The notes under the pieces are model-generated. The model made no database searches and was not told where the DNA came from. It worked only from the letters and a program-made list of their open reading frames with translations. A DNA stretch of 64,000 nt from Oscillospiraceae bacterium (GTDB taxonomy: Bacteria > Bacillota > Clostridia > Oscillospirales > Oscillospiraceae). Shown one piece after another: positions 43,312-52,168 of the stretch. The stretch spans positions 21,103 through 85,102 of the forward strand of contig CAJTGJ010000019.1 in the NCBI GenBank assembly GCA_910575695.1. The letters are read 5' to 3'. A program made the translations under genes and the position numbers. Positions within the stretch are counted from its first letter, which is position 1. Each line of letters begins with the position of its first letter.

Positions 43312-44256
43312 TCACAGGCGGTCCAGCGCACGGATCACCGCGATGAGCCCCCGGGTCAGCTCCTCGTTGGACGCCTTCACCTGCTCCGGCGTCCAGCTCT
43401 GGAAGCCCTCGCCGCTCTTGAAGCCCAGCCTGCCCTCGTCCTTCAGCCGGGTGAGCATGGGGGAGGGCTGGGTGGAGCTCTCAATGTGGGGGAACAGGTA
43501 ATTGTGGATAGACCAGGTCAAATCGGTGCCGCCCCGGTCGATGACCTCCATGGGGCCGGACACGCCAAGACGCATCCCGAAGCCGTATTTGATGGCGTTG
43601 TCCACGTCGGCGGCGTCGGCGATGCCGTTCTCCACGATGGAGATGGCTTCCCGGAACAGGGCGTGCTGCATCCGGTTGGCCAGGAAGCCGGGCACGTCCT
43701 TCTTCACCACCACCGGCATCTTGCCCGCGCTCTTGAAAATGGCGCACATCTCCTCTATCACGGCGGGGTCGGCGTACTTGGTGTTGATGACCTCCACCAG
43801 GGGGATCAGATAGGCCGGGTTCCAGAAATGGGCGCCGATGATGCGCTCTTTATGGGCGGACTTCTCCGCGATCTCGGTGACGCTGATGGCGGAGGTATTG
43901 GTGGCCAGGATGGTGGAGGGCGGGCACAGGGCGTCCAGCTTCTGGAAGTAGTCCTGCTTCACCGCCAGGTTTTCCACGATGCACTCGATGACCACCTGGG
44001 CGAAGGACGCGGCCTCCTCCAGGCTCTCGGTGAAGGACACCCGGTCGATGATGGGCTGGATGTCCTCCGTCTTGATAACTCCCTCATCCCGGAGAATGGT
44101 GAGGTTGGCGGTCATGGTCTCCACGGGACGGCTGCGCACCTTGTCGTCGTAGACGTAGATGAGCTTCACCTCGTGGCCGGCGGCGGCGAACATCTGGGCG
44201 ATGCCCACCCCCATAACGCCCGCGCCCAGCACCGCGATTTTTTTCTTATCTGCCAT
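43312..44256 (-). CDS. hbd: 3-hydroxyacyl-CoA dehydrogenase (3-hydroxybutyryl-CoA type)
   Basis: A 314-residue short-chain HAD. N-terminal Rossmann fold with IAVLGAGVMGVGIAQMFAAAGHEV; the catalytic His is in IGAHFWNPAYLIPLVEVI and the C-terminal domain has RMQHALFREAISIVENGIAD. It oxidises (S)-3-hydroxybutyryl-CoA to acetoacetyl-CoA or runs in reverse. The ATG at 44256 is preferred over a GTG three codons upstream. It sits between a cyclase and DUF362, with an abfD gene and a thiolase gene nearby under the same predicted control. Confidence 0.92.
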   Translation of the reverse strand: MADKKKIAVLGAGVMGVGIAQMFAAAGHEVKLIYVYDDKVRSRPVETMTANLTILRDEGVIKTEDIQPIIDRVSFTESLEEAASFAQVVIECIVENLAVKQDYFQKLDALCPPSTILATNTSAISVTEIAEKSAHKERIIGAHFWNPAYLIPLVEVINTKYADPAVIEEMCAIFKSAGKMPVVVKKDVPGFLANRMQHALFREAISIVENGIADAADVDNAIKYGFGMRLGVSGPMEVIDRGGTDLTWSIHNYLFPHIESSTQPSPMLTRLKDEGRLGFKSGEGFQSWTPEQVKASNEELTRGLIAVIRALDRL

Positions 44257-44274
44257 GTTCAACACGCCCTCAGA

Positions 44275-45093
44275 TCAATACACGCCGTACTTGTACACAC
44301 GGTCGGGCACGTCCTTGTTGATCTTGTCCTCGTCGATAAAGGCCACGGCCCGGACGATGGTGCCGTCGCCCATGTACCAGCGCAGGGGGAAGGCGCAGAA
44401 GGTGAAGCGCTGGCCCTTGACCTTCTCCACGTCGCCGCCGATGTTCTCGATGCCCATGACGTTGTTGCCCAGCAGGATCTCGTGCACCGGCTCCCACTCG
44501 GGGAAGTCCTCCAGGGGGGAGTGGCCGAACTCTTTGATGTACTGCTCCACGATGCGGGGGACGTAGGGGCCGGGGCCGTGCTCGGCGGCGTAGGTGTACA
44601 GGATGTGGTCCAGGGCCTGGAGGTCAAACCCCACGCCCTTCACCTTGTGGTCCACGAACCAGTGGGCGCCCTCGATGGACAGGCCGGGGCTGTAGGCAAA
44701 GTAGTCGTCGTTCTCGCCCCAGCGCTTGTTCATGCCGGTGCAGATGATGACCCAGTCGCCCTCCTGGATGCCGCCCTCCACCTTGGCGGCGGCGTTCTCA
44801 ATGTCCTCCACGGTGATCAGCTCCCAGTGCTTCTTGGGAATGTCCAGGCAGACGGCGGGACCGTAGTAGTTCTCCAGGGGCAGCTCGTGGGTGTAGGGGG
44901 ACTCGGGGATGACGTGGGAGGGGGAATCGGCGTGGGTGGAGTTGTGCATATGGAAGTCATTGAAGGTCTGGAGCAGGCGGTAGTGCATGGGCATATGCTG
45001 GACCCGGTCAATGTGGAAGTCGCCGTTGGAGGGCCAGAGCGGATTGCCGCGGCCAAAGGGGTGGGACAGGTCGACTAATACTTGCTTTCCCAT
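44275..45093 (-). CDS. cyclase / kynurenine-formamidase family metal hydrolase
   Basis: A 272-residue member of the cyclase (Pfam Cyclase) family. The metal motif HxxTHxDxPxH is present as HNSTHADSPSH near residue 50, followed by EGDWVIICTGMNKRW. Relatives open or close amide or lactone rings (kynurenine formamidase, isatin hydrolase, carbamoyl hydrolases). First gene of the unit driven by the -24/-12 promoter at 45161. It may release an open-chain acid that the CoA enzymes then degrade. Confidence 0.88.
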   Translation of the reverse strand: MGKQVLVDLSHPFGRGNPLWPSNGDFHIDRVQHMPMHYRLLQTFNDFHMHNSTHADSPSHVIPESPYTHELPLENYYGPAVCLDIPKKHWELITVEDIENAAAKVEGGIQEGDWVIICTGMNKRWGENDDYFAYSPGLSIEGAHWFVDHKVKGVGFDLQALDHILYTYAAEHGPGPYVPRIVEQYIKEFGHSPLEDFPEWEPVHEILLGNNVMGIENIGGDVEKVKGQRFTFCAFPLRWYMGDGTIVRAVAFIDEDKINKDVPDRVYKYGVY

Positions 45094-45160
45094 AGTGATG
45101 ATCTCCTTTTCTGATTAAAATATTGGGTTGTTTAAAACTGCTTGCTGCCTTTTATTACAA

Positions 45161-45175
45161 GCAATTCTCATGCCA
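45161..45175 (-). promoter_or_regulatory. sigma-54 promoter of the cyclase-hbd-DUF362 unit
   Basis: Minus-strand TGGCAT-N5-TTGC (45175-45161) matches the -24/-12 consensus TGGCAC-N5-TTGC. It lies 68 bases before the cyclase start codon, with the activator site at 45265-45284 upstream. Confidence 0.85.
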
Positions 45176-45264
45176 AAAAATATTTTCCGTAAGTGGGGAT
45201 AAGACCGGGCGGACAGCGGGTTTTCCGTCTCAGCGCGCCCCCCGCCTGTTGCGGTTTGGAACAC

Positions 45265-45284
45265 TTGTTGCGGCCTGGAAACAA
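45265..45284. promoter_or_regulatory. enhancer-binding site (UAS) of the cyclase unit
   Basis: TTGTTGC-N6-GAAACAA, the same palindrome found upstream of abfD, the MFS gene and (as TGTTGC-N6-GCAACA) thiolase/BKACE. It lies about 90 bases upstream of the -24. A weaker TGTTGC half-site begins at 45247. Confidence 0.75.
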
Positions 45285-45310
45285 AATCATAAATCTGGGA
45301 CAAAGCCCCG

Positions 45311-46498
45311 TCAGCCGGCGCCGTTGGCCGCCCGGTAAACGGCCAGCACTTCCTCATAGCCCAGCGGGCACAGCGCCCCCAGGGGATGGGCCCCGCTGTC
45401 CGTGCAGTTTGCGGCAAAGACGCGCAGTACCTCGTCCCGCTCGACGCCCATGGGGGCCCGGGCAAAGCAGACGGGCAGGCCCAATTCCCTGAAATATCCC
45501 TCAAAGGCTTCGATGCAGGCCTGGGCGGCGGCATCCTCGCCTGTTTCCGCGACGCCGAACACCGCCCGCCCCAAACGGGCCAGCCGGGGAGCGATCCGCC
45601 CCCGCGCCGCCCTGGCCCAGTGGGGCCACAGGATGGTGAGGCTCATGCCGTGGGGAATGTCGTACCGGGCGGCCAGCTCGTGGCCCAGGCGGTGGACGGG
45701 AAACTCATTGCTCCGTCCCAGCCCCGTCAGCCCGTTGTGGGACAGGCTGCCGCACCACATCAGCTCGGACCGGGCGGCGTAGTCGCCGGGCACCTCCATG
45801 CACCGGCGCCCATTGCGCACCGCTGTGCGCAGCAGTCCCTCCGCCAGCGCGTCGGTGAGCTCGTTGCCGCCCAGATCGGCGCAGTACCGTTCCAGGGTGT
45901 GCATCAGAATGTCCGCCGCGCCGCAGGCGGTTTGCAGGGGCGGGGTGGTATAGGTCAGCTCCGGGTTCAGGATGGCGAACCGGGGCACCAGCAGGGGGCT
46001 GGTGCAAACCAGCTTTTCATGGGTTACACCGTCGGACAGTACGGCGGTGGGGCTGGTCTCGCTGCCGGAGGCGGCCATGGTCACCACCGCTCCCACGCCA
46101 AGAGCTGTTTCCGGCGGACGGCGGCTCTGGAATACCGCATACATCTCCTCTGCGGAGGAGGCCAGCCCCACGGACACCGCCTTGGCGGTATCCATGACGC
46201 TGCCGCCGCCCACCGCAAGTACCAGGTCAATGCCCTTGTCCTGATGCTCGTCCACGGTCTCCTTGGCAAAGTCCATCAAGGGGTTGGGCCGTACGCCCCC
46301 TTTCACAAAGCCGGCAATCCCTACTTGGGCCAGCGCGTTCCGCACCCGGCCAAGCAGGCCGGAGCGCTCCGCGCTCCCACCGCCGTACAGTACCAGCACC
46401 CGCCGGGCCCCCTCCGCCAGAGCAGCCTGCCCGGTCTGTTCCTCGGTTTGGGGGCCGAACAGGATTTTGGTGGGGACGCAGTATTGAAATTCACGCAT
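45311..46498 (-). CDS. iron-containing alcohol dehydrogenase (4-hydroxybutyrate dehydrogenase candidate)
   Basis: A 395-residue group III Fe-ADH. NAD-binding VLAVGGGSVMDTAKAVS at about 93-109, metal ligands in ADILMHTLERY and in HRLGHELAARYDIPHG. The family includes 1,3-propanediol, butanol and 4-hydroxybutyrate dehydrogenases. Being the last gene of the abfD unit, conversion between succinate semialdehyde and 4-hydroxybutyrate is the most economical proposal, but substrate cannot be read from sequence. It overlaps the preceding gene by 8 bases. Confidence 0.88.
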   Translation of the reverse strand: MREFQYCVPTKILFGPQTEEQTGQAALAEGARRVLVLYGGGSAERSGLLGRVRNALAQVGIAGFVKGGVRPNPLMDFAKETVDEHQDKGIDLVLAVGGGSVMDTAKAVSVGLASSAEEMYAVFQSRRPPETALGVGAVVTMAASGSETSPTAVLSDGVTHEKLVCTSPLLVPRFAILNPELTYTTPPLQTACGAADILMHTLERYCADLGGNELTDALAEGLLRTAVRNGRRCMEVPGDYAARSELMWCGSLSHNGLTGLGRSNEFPVHRLGHELAARYDIPHGMSLTILWPHWARAARGRIAPRLARLGRAVFGVAETGEDAAAQACIEAFEGYFRELGLPVCFARAPMGVERDEVLRVFAANCTDSGAHPLGALCPLGYEEVLAVYRAANGAG

Positions 46499-46784
46499 AT
46501 TGTTCTCCTTCCACGCCGAGAAGCCGGGCCAATTCCCCCGCCGCAGGGCCGATGTCCTGTATATCCTTCACATAAACCAGCGGGGCGTTTAAATCGTTTG
46601 TCCCGGCGCACCGGGCCGGACAGCCGCACACCACCGCCACCGCAGGGTAGTCCGCCCCCGGCTGGGCGGGAATGATCTCCCAGCCGGGCAGCAGCTCCTT
46701 CAGCGTCCGGACCGCCGCTGTCCGGTCATACCGGGGGTTACAGCCGCCGCAGTAGCGCACGCCGATGGCGCGTCCCTCACCCAT
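46491..46784 (-). CDS. small double-Cys-motif protein of the abfD unit
   Basis: A 97-residue protein with two cysteine motifs, VRYCGGCNPRYDR at residues 8-20 and CGCPARCAG near 55, consistent with an Fe-S or zinc site. The ATG at 46784 overlaps the end of the NifU-like gene (ATGGGTGA). Similar proteins are known near CoA-dehydratase genes but have no assigned role. With the NifU-like scaffold next to it, help in assembling or re-activating the 4Fe-4S/FAD enzyme AbfD is a plausible guess. Confidence 0.7.
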   Translation of the reverse strand: MGEGRAIGVRYCGGCNPRYDRTAAVRTLKELLPGWEIIPAQPGADYPAVAVVCGCPARCAGTNDLNAPLVYVKDIQDIGPAAGELARLLGVEGEQYA

Positions 46785-47064
46785 AACGGTTTTGCAGGAT
46801 GGCACGGGCCTGGTCGATGAGGTCCCGGCTGGTCTCCTGCACCAGCACCAGCACCACCTGCCGGATGGCGGGGATGCGGGCGGTGACTTCGCTTTGAATC
46901 AGCTCCTCCGTGGTCAAACCGGCGGCGGGACAGCCGGAGCATTTGCCCGTCAGCTTGAAACGGAGCACGCCGTCCTCCACAGACAGCACCTCGATGCCGC
47001 CGCCGTGGCCCCGCAGCTGGGGGCGCACATGTTGGTCTAAAACGGCTTCCAGCTCCTGATCCAT
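46777..47064 (-). CDS. NifU C-terminal-domain Fe-S scaffold protein
   Basis: A 95-residue Nfu-type protein with the single CSGCPAA (CxxC) motif at about residue 42, the cluster-transfer site of NifU-C/Nfu proteins. It delivers 4Fe-4S clusters to apo-enzymes. Placed 24 bases after abfD, its target is most likely AbfD, which needs an oxygen-sensitive 4Fe-4S cluster. It overlaps the next gene by 8 bases. Confidence 0.88.
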   Translation of the reverse strand: MDQELEAVLDQHVRPQLRGHGGGIEVLSVEDGVLRFKLTGKCSGCPAAGLTTEELIQSEVTARIPAIRQVVLVLVQETSRDLIDQARAILQNRYG

Positions 47065-47088
47065 GGGAAAACCTCCTCGTAAAACGCG

Positions 47089-48540
47089 TTATTCCTTGAT
47101 ATGGGCCAGCGCCTTGGCCAGCTCCTTCTTATGTTCCAGATTGCCCTGCCGGGAGATCATGATGCGCTGGGCCTGGGGGGAGCCCGCGCCGTGCATGGAC
47201 TCGGTGCGGTAGCCCACCGCCGCCGCGCCCAGGCACAGGTTCTCGATGAGCCGCAGCATCCGCAGACGGTTCTCGGTGGAGACCTCGTTGACGCCCCGGA
47301 GATACTTGTCGATGACGGGGCCCAGCTTGGGGTCCCGGAGGTCCGCCTCGGAGGGGGCGGTGACCATCAGCCCGCCGGCAATGTCCTCCGCCAGACGGAC
47401 AATCTCATAGGGGAACCGGGTGATGTTCTGCTTGCACACATTGGCCAGCAGCAGGTTGATGAGATAGTTGCCGCTCTCGGTGGGCGCGCCCTCGGCGGAG
47501 CAGGCGATGCCGCAGCAGTACAGCGTCTCGTTCAGGTGGGTCATCTCAATGAGCTTGTCCTTGATGTGGGATGCTTTGGCCGCGCCGTTGTACTCGGCAA
47601 TCACCGCCGCCGCGCCGATGAGCACGTCTCCCACGCCCACCTTGCACCCGCCGTAGCTCTGGCGGTGGTAGCCCGCGAACCGCTCCACCAGCATCCCGGC
47701 GAACTCCGTCTGCCCGTCCAGGAAAATGCGCTCGTTGGGCACAAAAACATGGTCGAACACCACCAGGGCTTCCATGCCGCCAAACTCGCTGTTGCCCACG
47801 TCCAGCTCGCTGTTCTCCAGCTTCCGGGTGTCACAGGACTGGCGGCCCACGATCATGAAGATGCCCTTGGCGTCGGTGGGCACGGCGAAGGACACGGCGT
47901 AATCCATGTCCTCCGGGCCCATGGACTGGGTGGGCATGACGATCACCTCGTGGCTGTTCACCATGCCGGTCTGGTGGGCCTTGGCGCCGCACACCACAAT
48001 GCCGTCCGCCCGGCGCTCCACCACCCGCAGGAACAGGTCGGGGTCGGCCTGCTCGTGGGGGGCCTTGGAGCGGTCGCCCTTGGGGTCGGTCATCGCCCCG
48101 TCCACAGTGAGGTCGTTTTCCTGGCAGTACAGCATAAATTCGCGGAAGTTCTCATGGTAGCGGGTGCCGTACTTCCGGTCCACCTCGAAGGAGGTGGAAA
48201 ATACCGCGTTGAAGGCGTCCATGCCCACACAGCGCTGGAAGCAGGAGGCGGTTTTCTGGCCCAGCAGGCGCTGCATCTTCACCTTGTTGCGCAGGTCGTC
48301 GGTGGAGCGGTGGATGTGGGTGAAGCGGTTGATGCGCTCCCCGGTGTCGGGGGAGATAACGGTCATCAGATCCTGGTATTCCGGCATCTGGGCCAGGTCG
48401 TAGGTCATGCGCACGGAGTTGAGGGAGGGGCGGAGGATGGGGTCATCCACAGGGCTGTCGATCCTCTTGCCGAACATATAGATCTCCATGTTCAGCCTGC
48501 GGATGCTTTCGATGTACTGCTCGCCGGTCATAAGTGCCAT
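47089..48540 (-). CDS. abfD: 4-hydroxybutyryl-CoA dehydratase / vinylacetyl-CoA isomerase
   Basis: A 483-residue enzyme closely resembling AbfD of Clostridium aminobutyricum (490). The 4Fe-4S ligands C100 and C104 (TASCFQRC), H292 and C299 (YHRQSYGGC) are all present, as is the FAD-domain GAKAHQTG and [24 protein letters not shown]. It radically dehydrates 4-hydroxybutyryl-CoA to crotonyl-CoA. A short deletion before the C-terminal helix explains the 7-residue shortfall. First gene of a sigma-54 unit with NifU-like, Cys-rich and Fe-ADH genes; divergent from the activator gene. Confidence 0.95.
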   Translation of the reverse strand: MALMTGEQYIESIRRLNMEIYMFGKRIDSPVDDPILRPSLNSVRMTYDLAQMPEYQDLMTVISPDTGERINRFTHIHRSTDDLRNKVKMQRLLGQKTASCFQRCVGMDAFNAVFSTSFEVDRKYGTRYHENFREFMLYCQENDLTVDGAMTDPKGDRSKAPHEQADPDLFLRVVERRADGIVVCGAKAHQTGMVNSHEVIVMPTQSMGPEDMDYAVSFAVPTDAKGIFMIVGRQSCDTRKLENSELDVGNSEFGGMEALVVFDHVFVPNERIFLDGQTEFAGMLVERFAGYHRQSYGGCKVGVGDVLIGAAAVIAEYNGAAKASHIKDKLIEMTHLNETLYCCGIACSAEGAPTESGNYLINLLLANVCKQNITRFPYEIVRLAEDIAGGLMVTAPSEADLRDPKLGPVIDKYLRGVNEVSTENRLRMLRLIENLCLGAAAVGYRTESMHGAGSPQAQRIMISRQGNLEHKKELAKALAHIKE

Positions 48541-48600
48541 AATGGATACGTCCTTTCTGCAAATATTTGTGTGTGAAACACGTTCTGTCCAAATTTATAC

Positions 48601-48615
48601 GCAAGATATATGCCA
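48601..48615 (-). promoter_or_regulatory. sigma-54 promoter of the abfD unit
   Basis: Minus-strand TGGCAT-N5-TTGC (48615-48601), 61 bases before the abfD start codon. Confidence 0.85.
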
Positions 48616-48665
48616 ACATGGAAAAGCCGGCCCCCGGCGCGGACGCCCCCAACCATCCGCGAATT

Positions 48666-48685
48666 TTGTTGCAGGTTGGAAACAA
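48666..48685. promoter_or_regulatory. enhancer-binding site (UAS) between abfD and the activator gene
   Basis: TTGTTGC-N6-GAAACAA, 50 bases upstream of the abfD -24 and just upstream of the activator's own promoter region, so it could also mediate autoregulation. Confidence 0.75.
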
Positions 48686-48710
48686 AACAGTGGATTTTGC
48701 GGGGGGAGTA

Positions 48711-48719
48711 TGTTATACT
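48711..48719 (+). promoter_or_regulatory. extended -10 promoter of the activator gene
   Basis: TGTTATACT (TG at 48711-48712, TATACT at 48714-48719); the -35 (TGGATT) is poor. Start would be about 46 bases before the ATG. Confidence 0.5.
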
Positions 48720-48772
48720 ATTGTCAATCGCCCCAGGGCAAGCCATACACCGTGCTACGAGGAGGAATTTCC

Positions 48773-50350
48773 ATGGATCAATATCTGGCGATCCGAGGCG
48801 TGCGGGCCATGCTCCGGCGGGCCATTCACAGCGCAGGCGATCCGGAAATGGCGGAACAGCTCCAGGCCATCGACCGCGGGCTGGCCGTGTTCCACGACAG
48901 CGGGATTGATTTCAAGGAAGTGGTGGACGGCCTGGACAACAGCATCCTGATCACCGATGCCAACGGGGTGGTCATCTATATCAATCCCGCCTACACCCAG
49001 AACACGGGCATTACCGAGGAGGATGTGCTGGGCAAAAGCATCCAGAGCCTTATCGGGCCGGACAAGCTCTTTACCGGCGGCGCCGTATGCAGCGTGATCC
49101 AAAACAAAAAGGGCGCGTTTCGCCTGTCCACCACCTATAAAACGGGGACGCCCCTGGTGGGCTACGTGTTCGGCACCCCGATCTTTGACGAGGCCGGAGA
49201 GCTGCGCCAGGTGGTGGCGTGCAGTCTCCCCATTGTGTCCCTCAGCTCCCTGCGGGAGGATTTTGAGGGCTTTTTGAGAGAGGTCAACAGCCTGCGGGAG
49301 CGGTCGGTGTGCCCTGCCGCCCAGCCGGCCCCCGGCGGGATGCTGGACCAGTACGATTCGCTGAAAAGCATCCGCACGCTGATCCAGCGGGTGGCCGCCA
49401 CCGACGCCACGATCCTGATCACCGGAGAATCCGGCGTGGGCAAGGAGGTCGTGGCCGACGAGATCTACCGCCTCAGCGCCCGGCGGGACAAGCCCTATGT
49501 GAAGCTGAACTGCACCTCGATCCCCGCCCACCTGCTGGAATCGGAGCTGTTCGGTTATGAAAAGGGCTCCTTCACCGGAGCCAGCGCCAAGGGAAAGATC
49601 GGCCTGTTTGAGTACGCCAACGGCGGCACGCTGATGCTGGACGAGATCGGGGATATGCCCATGGACCTCCAGGTCAAGCTGCTGCGGGCCATCCAGTCCC
49701 AGGAGATCACCCGCATCGGCGGCACCAGGCCCATCAAGCTGGACATCCGGTTTTTGGCCCTCACCAACGCGGATCTGAAGAAAAAGGTGGCGGAGGGCTC
49801 CTTCCGGCAGGACCTCTATTTCCGGCTCAACGTGATCCCGCTGAGCATACCGCCCCTCCGGGAACGGCTGTCCGACCTGGGCAAAATGTGCGGGTATTTC
49901 ATCGACCGCTTTTCGGAGAAATACCACTATCCCTTCCGCCTCACCCAGCAGCAGCTGGACTATATGAAGCTGTACGCCTGGCCGGGGAACATCCGGGAGC
50001 TGGAGAACATGATGGAATATATGGTGCTGGTCAGCTCCGGCATCGGGTATATTGAGGACAATGTGCTCAAGGGCCTGCTGAACATCACCGAGGAGGTCCA
50101 CTCCGCCGCCCTGTCCGCCCCGCTCCCCCAGGCCGTGCATCCTGCCGCCCCGTCCCTGCCCGCCTTGGACGTGGAGCAGGGCATCGACTTCACCCAGGCG
50201 GTGGCGGACTACGAAAAGCGGCTGCTGGAGCAGGCCATCCGCTGCTCCGCCAACCTCCGGGAGGCGGGGAAAAAGCTGAACCTCAACGCCTCCACCGTCA
50301 GCCGGAAAATCAAGCAGTACAACATCGACTACTGGCACCGGCGCACATGA
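48773..50350 (+). CDS. sigma-54 enhancer-binding activator: PAS - AAA+ - TyrR-like HTH
   Basis: A 525-residue EBP. A PAS sensor lies at about 50-160 ([35 protein letters not shown]), then the AAA+ domain (about 190-420): Walker A GESGVGKE at 218-225, the sigma-54 contact loop GSFTGA at 265-270 (usual GAFTGA), Walker B LMLDEIGD and the R-fingers. The C-terminal HTH ([33 protein letters not shown]) is of TyrR type. A GAGGAGGAATTT site decides the start. It probably senses a pathway metabolite through PAS and activates the five -24/-12 promoters around it. Confidence 0.95.
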   Translation: MDQYLAIRGVRAMLRRAIHSAGDPEMAEQLQAIDRGLAVFHDSGIDFKEVVDGLDNSILITDANGVVIYINPAYTQNTGITEEDVLGKSIQSLIGPDKLFTGGAVCSVIQNKKGAFRLSTTYKTGTPLVGYVFGTPIFDEAGELRQVVACSLPIVSLSSLREDFEGFLREVNSLRERSVCPAAQPAPGGMLDQYDSLKSIRTLIQRVAATDATILITGESGVGKEVVADEIYRLSARRDKPYVKLNCTSIPAHLLESELFGYEKGSFTGASAKGKIGLFEYANGGTLMLDEIGDMPMDLQVKLLRAIQSQEITRIGGTRPIKLDIRFLALTNADLKKKVAEGSFRQDLYFRLNVIPLSIPPLRERLSDLGKMCGYFIDRFSEKYHYPFRLTQQQLDYMKLYAWPGNIRELENMMEYMVLVSSGIGYIEDNVLKGLLNITEEVHSAALSAPLPQAVHPAAPSLPALDVEQGIDFTQAVADYEKRLLEQAIRCSANLREAGKKLNLNASTVSRKIKQYNIDYWHRRT

Positions 50351-50356
50351 GCAGAC

Positions 50357-50390
50357 AAAAAACCACCGGGCCTCGGCCCAGTGGTTTTTT
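50357..50390 (+). terminator. intrinsic terminator of the activator gene
   Basis: CCAC-GGGCC stem with a matching GGCCC-GTGG arm flanked by A-run and TTTTTT, 7 bases after the stop codon; it also works in the opposite direction. Confidence 0.88.
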
Positions 50391-50404
50391 GCGTTGAGAA
50401 TACG

Positions 50405-50500
50405 GCTTATCGCCGCCGCAGCTGAAAAGAAGCAACTGCTTCTTTTCAACCCCGCGGTAGACTTCACAGGCAAGACACAGCCCGTTTCAATGGGCTGGCG
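50405..50500 (+). repeat. dispersed hairpin repeat, copy A
   Basis: Inner hairpin TGAAAAGAAG/CTTCTTTTCA, then the conserved tail CCCGCGGTAGACTTCACAGG followed by CAAGACACAGCCC and a CCC...GGG hairpin. Closest to copy B. Confidence 0.65.
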
Positions 50501-50547
50501 GGCTTTGCCCGCCTTGAAAATCGGGCGCCGATGTTCAAGTGTTTTGC

Positions 50548-51849
50548 CTATTTGCCGGCCAGCTCCTGCTCTGCGGCAATATCCTTGTTGTACTTGGTGG
50601 GGTTGATGAGGACGGTCAGCACCATATTCACCACCAGCAGGCCGATGTACACGATGTACGCGCCCCGCAGGCTGCCGGTGATCTTCAGCGCGGCGGCGTT
50701 GACGGCGTAGTTGGTGGTCAGCACGATCTGCATCAGGGGGAAGAATACGGAGTTGACCATGGTGAAGCCCTGACGGCCGAACACGGAGGCGGGCAGGGAC
50801 ACGATGAAGTTGGCGGCGGCGCCCACGGCCACGCCGATCATGGCCACGGAGATATACACGCCCACCATGGTGTCGGTGCAGTTGACAGCCAGCGCCACGC
50901 AGTACCAGACCAGGAACAGCAGGATGGCCTTCTTCACGCCCAGCTTCTGGTCGATGGCGCCGAAGGCGTAGGATCCTGCCACGCCGATGAGGGCGCACAC
51001 GGTCATCAGGCCCACGGCGGCCTCCTGGGTAAAGCCGATGCCCGTGTTGCGCACCACCAGCTGGCTCATTACGCCGGTGGTGACCAGCTGGTTGATGCCG
51101 ATGATCAGGGCGCACAGCCACATCTCCTTGGTGCGCAGCAGTTTGCCTACGCTCCAGCCGCCGTCGCCCTCGGTATCGCCCTGGAAGTATTCCTTCTCAT
51201 AGACCTCCTTGGACACGTTGTCGGGATACATCCCGGCCTCCTGGGGGGTGTTGCGCACAAAGAGCAGGCCGGCCACGCCCAGCACAATGGCAATAACAGC
51301 CAGCAGGCTCAGGCCGTTGGCAAAGCCGAAGGCGGCGATGGCGGCGGACACCAGGGGCACGTAGAACGCGGAACCGCAGTTGTGGCCCATGGTGGTGAAG
51401 CCGTTGGCCAGGCCCTTCTTTTTGGGGAACCACTGGGCGATGAGGGTGTTGCCCGCGATGTAGGCGGCGCTGTTGATAAAGCAGGTCACCAGGGTCAGGG
51501 CGATGCAGTAGGTCACCAGCGTGGAGGTGTGGCCCAGGAAGATATAGGACAGGCCCGCGCCGATGAGGCAGGCGCCGGACATGAGCCGCGGACCGATCTT
51601 CACATTGACGCGCCCTGCGAAGATGTAGACCACGATGCCGATGAACCCGGCGATGGTGGCCATGCTCAGCACACTGGGATAGTCCACGCCGCTGGCCTCG
51701 GAGAAGGCGGGGGCCACGATGTTCAGCCCGTCGATGGAAAAGCCGATCAGCAGGAAGAACATCAGCGCCTGATACAGGATGATGCCCCATCCCTTGGAGA
51801 AATTCATGCTCATGTTTTCACTGGCGGGTTTGTTGTGCTTGTCGCTCAT
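50548..51849 (-). CDS. MFS transporter (oxalate/formate antiporter-like)
   Basis: A 433-residue, 12-helix major facilitator of the OFA-like or monocarboxylate type; charged loop between helices 2 and 3 (AGRVNVKIGPRLMSG) and the central cytoplasmic loop (about 200-230) are visible. Likely imports the acid that the island degrades or exchanges it for a product. It has its own -24/-12 promoter 134 bases upstream and a UAS, so it belongs to the activator's regulon. Confidence 0.9.
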   Translation of the reverse strand: MSDKHNKPASENMSMNFSKGWGIILYQALMFFLLIGFSIDGLNIVAPAFSEASGVDYPSVLSMATIAGFIGIVVYIFAGRVNVKIGPRLMSGACLIGAGLSYIFLGHTSTLVTYCIALTLVTCFINSAAYIAGNTLIAQWFPKKKGLANGFTTMGHNCGSAFYVPLVSAAIAAFGFANGLSLLAVIAIVLGVAGLLFVRNTPQEAGMYPDNVSKEVYEKEYFQGDTEGDGGWSVGKLLRTKEMWLCALIIGINQLVTTGVMSQLVVRNTGIGFTQEAAVGLMTVCALIGVAGSYAFGAIDQKLGVKKAILLFLVWYCVALAVNCTDTMVGVYISVAMIGVAVGAAANFIVSLPASVFGRQGFTMVNSVFFPLMQIVLTTNYAVNAAALKITGSLRGAYIVYIGLLVVNMVLTVLINPTKYNKDIAAEQELAGK

Positions 51850-51982
51850 GATAACACTCCTCTTCTTTTTTTGGGGTTATGGTACGCTTGAAAACGCCTG
51901 CGGCCAGCCGGCGTGTGACGGCGCTGCCCCGTCTCTTTTTTGGCAGATTCCTGCGGCGCCGGCTGTTTGCTGCTTTAACAAC

Positions 51983-51997
51983 GCAAAAACAATGCCA
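51983..51997 (-). promoter_or_regulatory. sigma-54 promoter of the MFS gene
   Basis: Minus-strand TGGCAT-N5-TTGC (51997-51983), 134 bases upstream of the start codon. The 319-base stretch 51850-52168 holds this promoter, repeat copy B and the UAS. Confidence 0.85.
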
Positions 51998-52016
51998 ATT
52001 TTCAGGGGGGTGGATG

Positions 52017-52092
52017 ACAGCCGGCGCGGGGACCGCGAAGCGGCCCGCGGCTGGCTTCATAGGCGAAACACAGCCCATAAAACGGGCTGGAT
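52017..52092 (+). repeat. dispersed hairpin repeat, copy B
   Basis: GC-rich inner hairpin (GCGGG...CCCGC) and the conserved tail CCCGCGGCTGGCTTCATAGG then CGAAACACAGCCC and a CCC...GGG hairpin. It lies between the sigma-54 promoter and UAS of the MFS gene. Confidence 0.65.
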
Positions 52093-52116
52093 CTGTGCTG
52101 TTGCAATTCCGCGAGG

Positions 52117-52136
52117 TTGTTTCTGCTCCGCAACAA
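52117..52136. promoter_or_regulatory. enhancer-binding site (UAS) of the MFS gene
   Basis: TTGTTTC-N6-GCAACAA, i.e. TTGTTGC-N6-GAAACAA on the minus strand, 120 bases upstream of the MFS -24. Confidence 0.75.
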
Positions 52137-52168
52137 ATCGGGCGGAACTGCCACAGCCCGGTCCTCTG

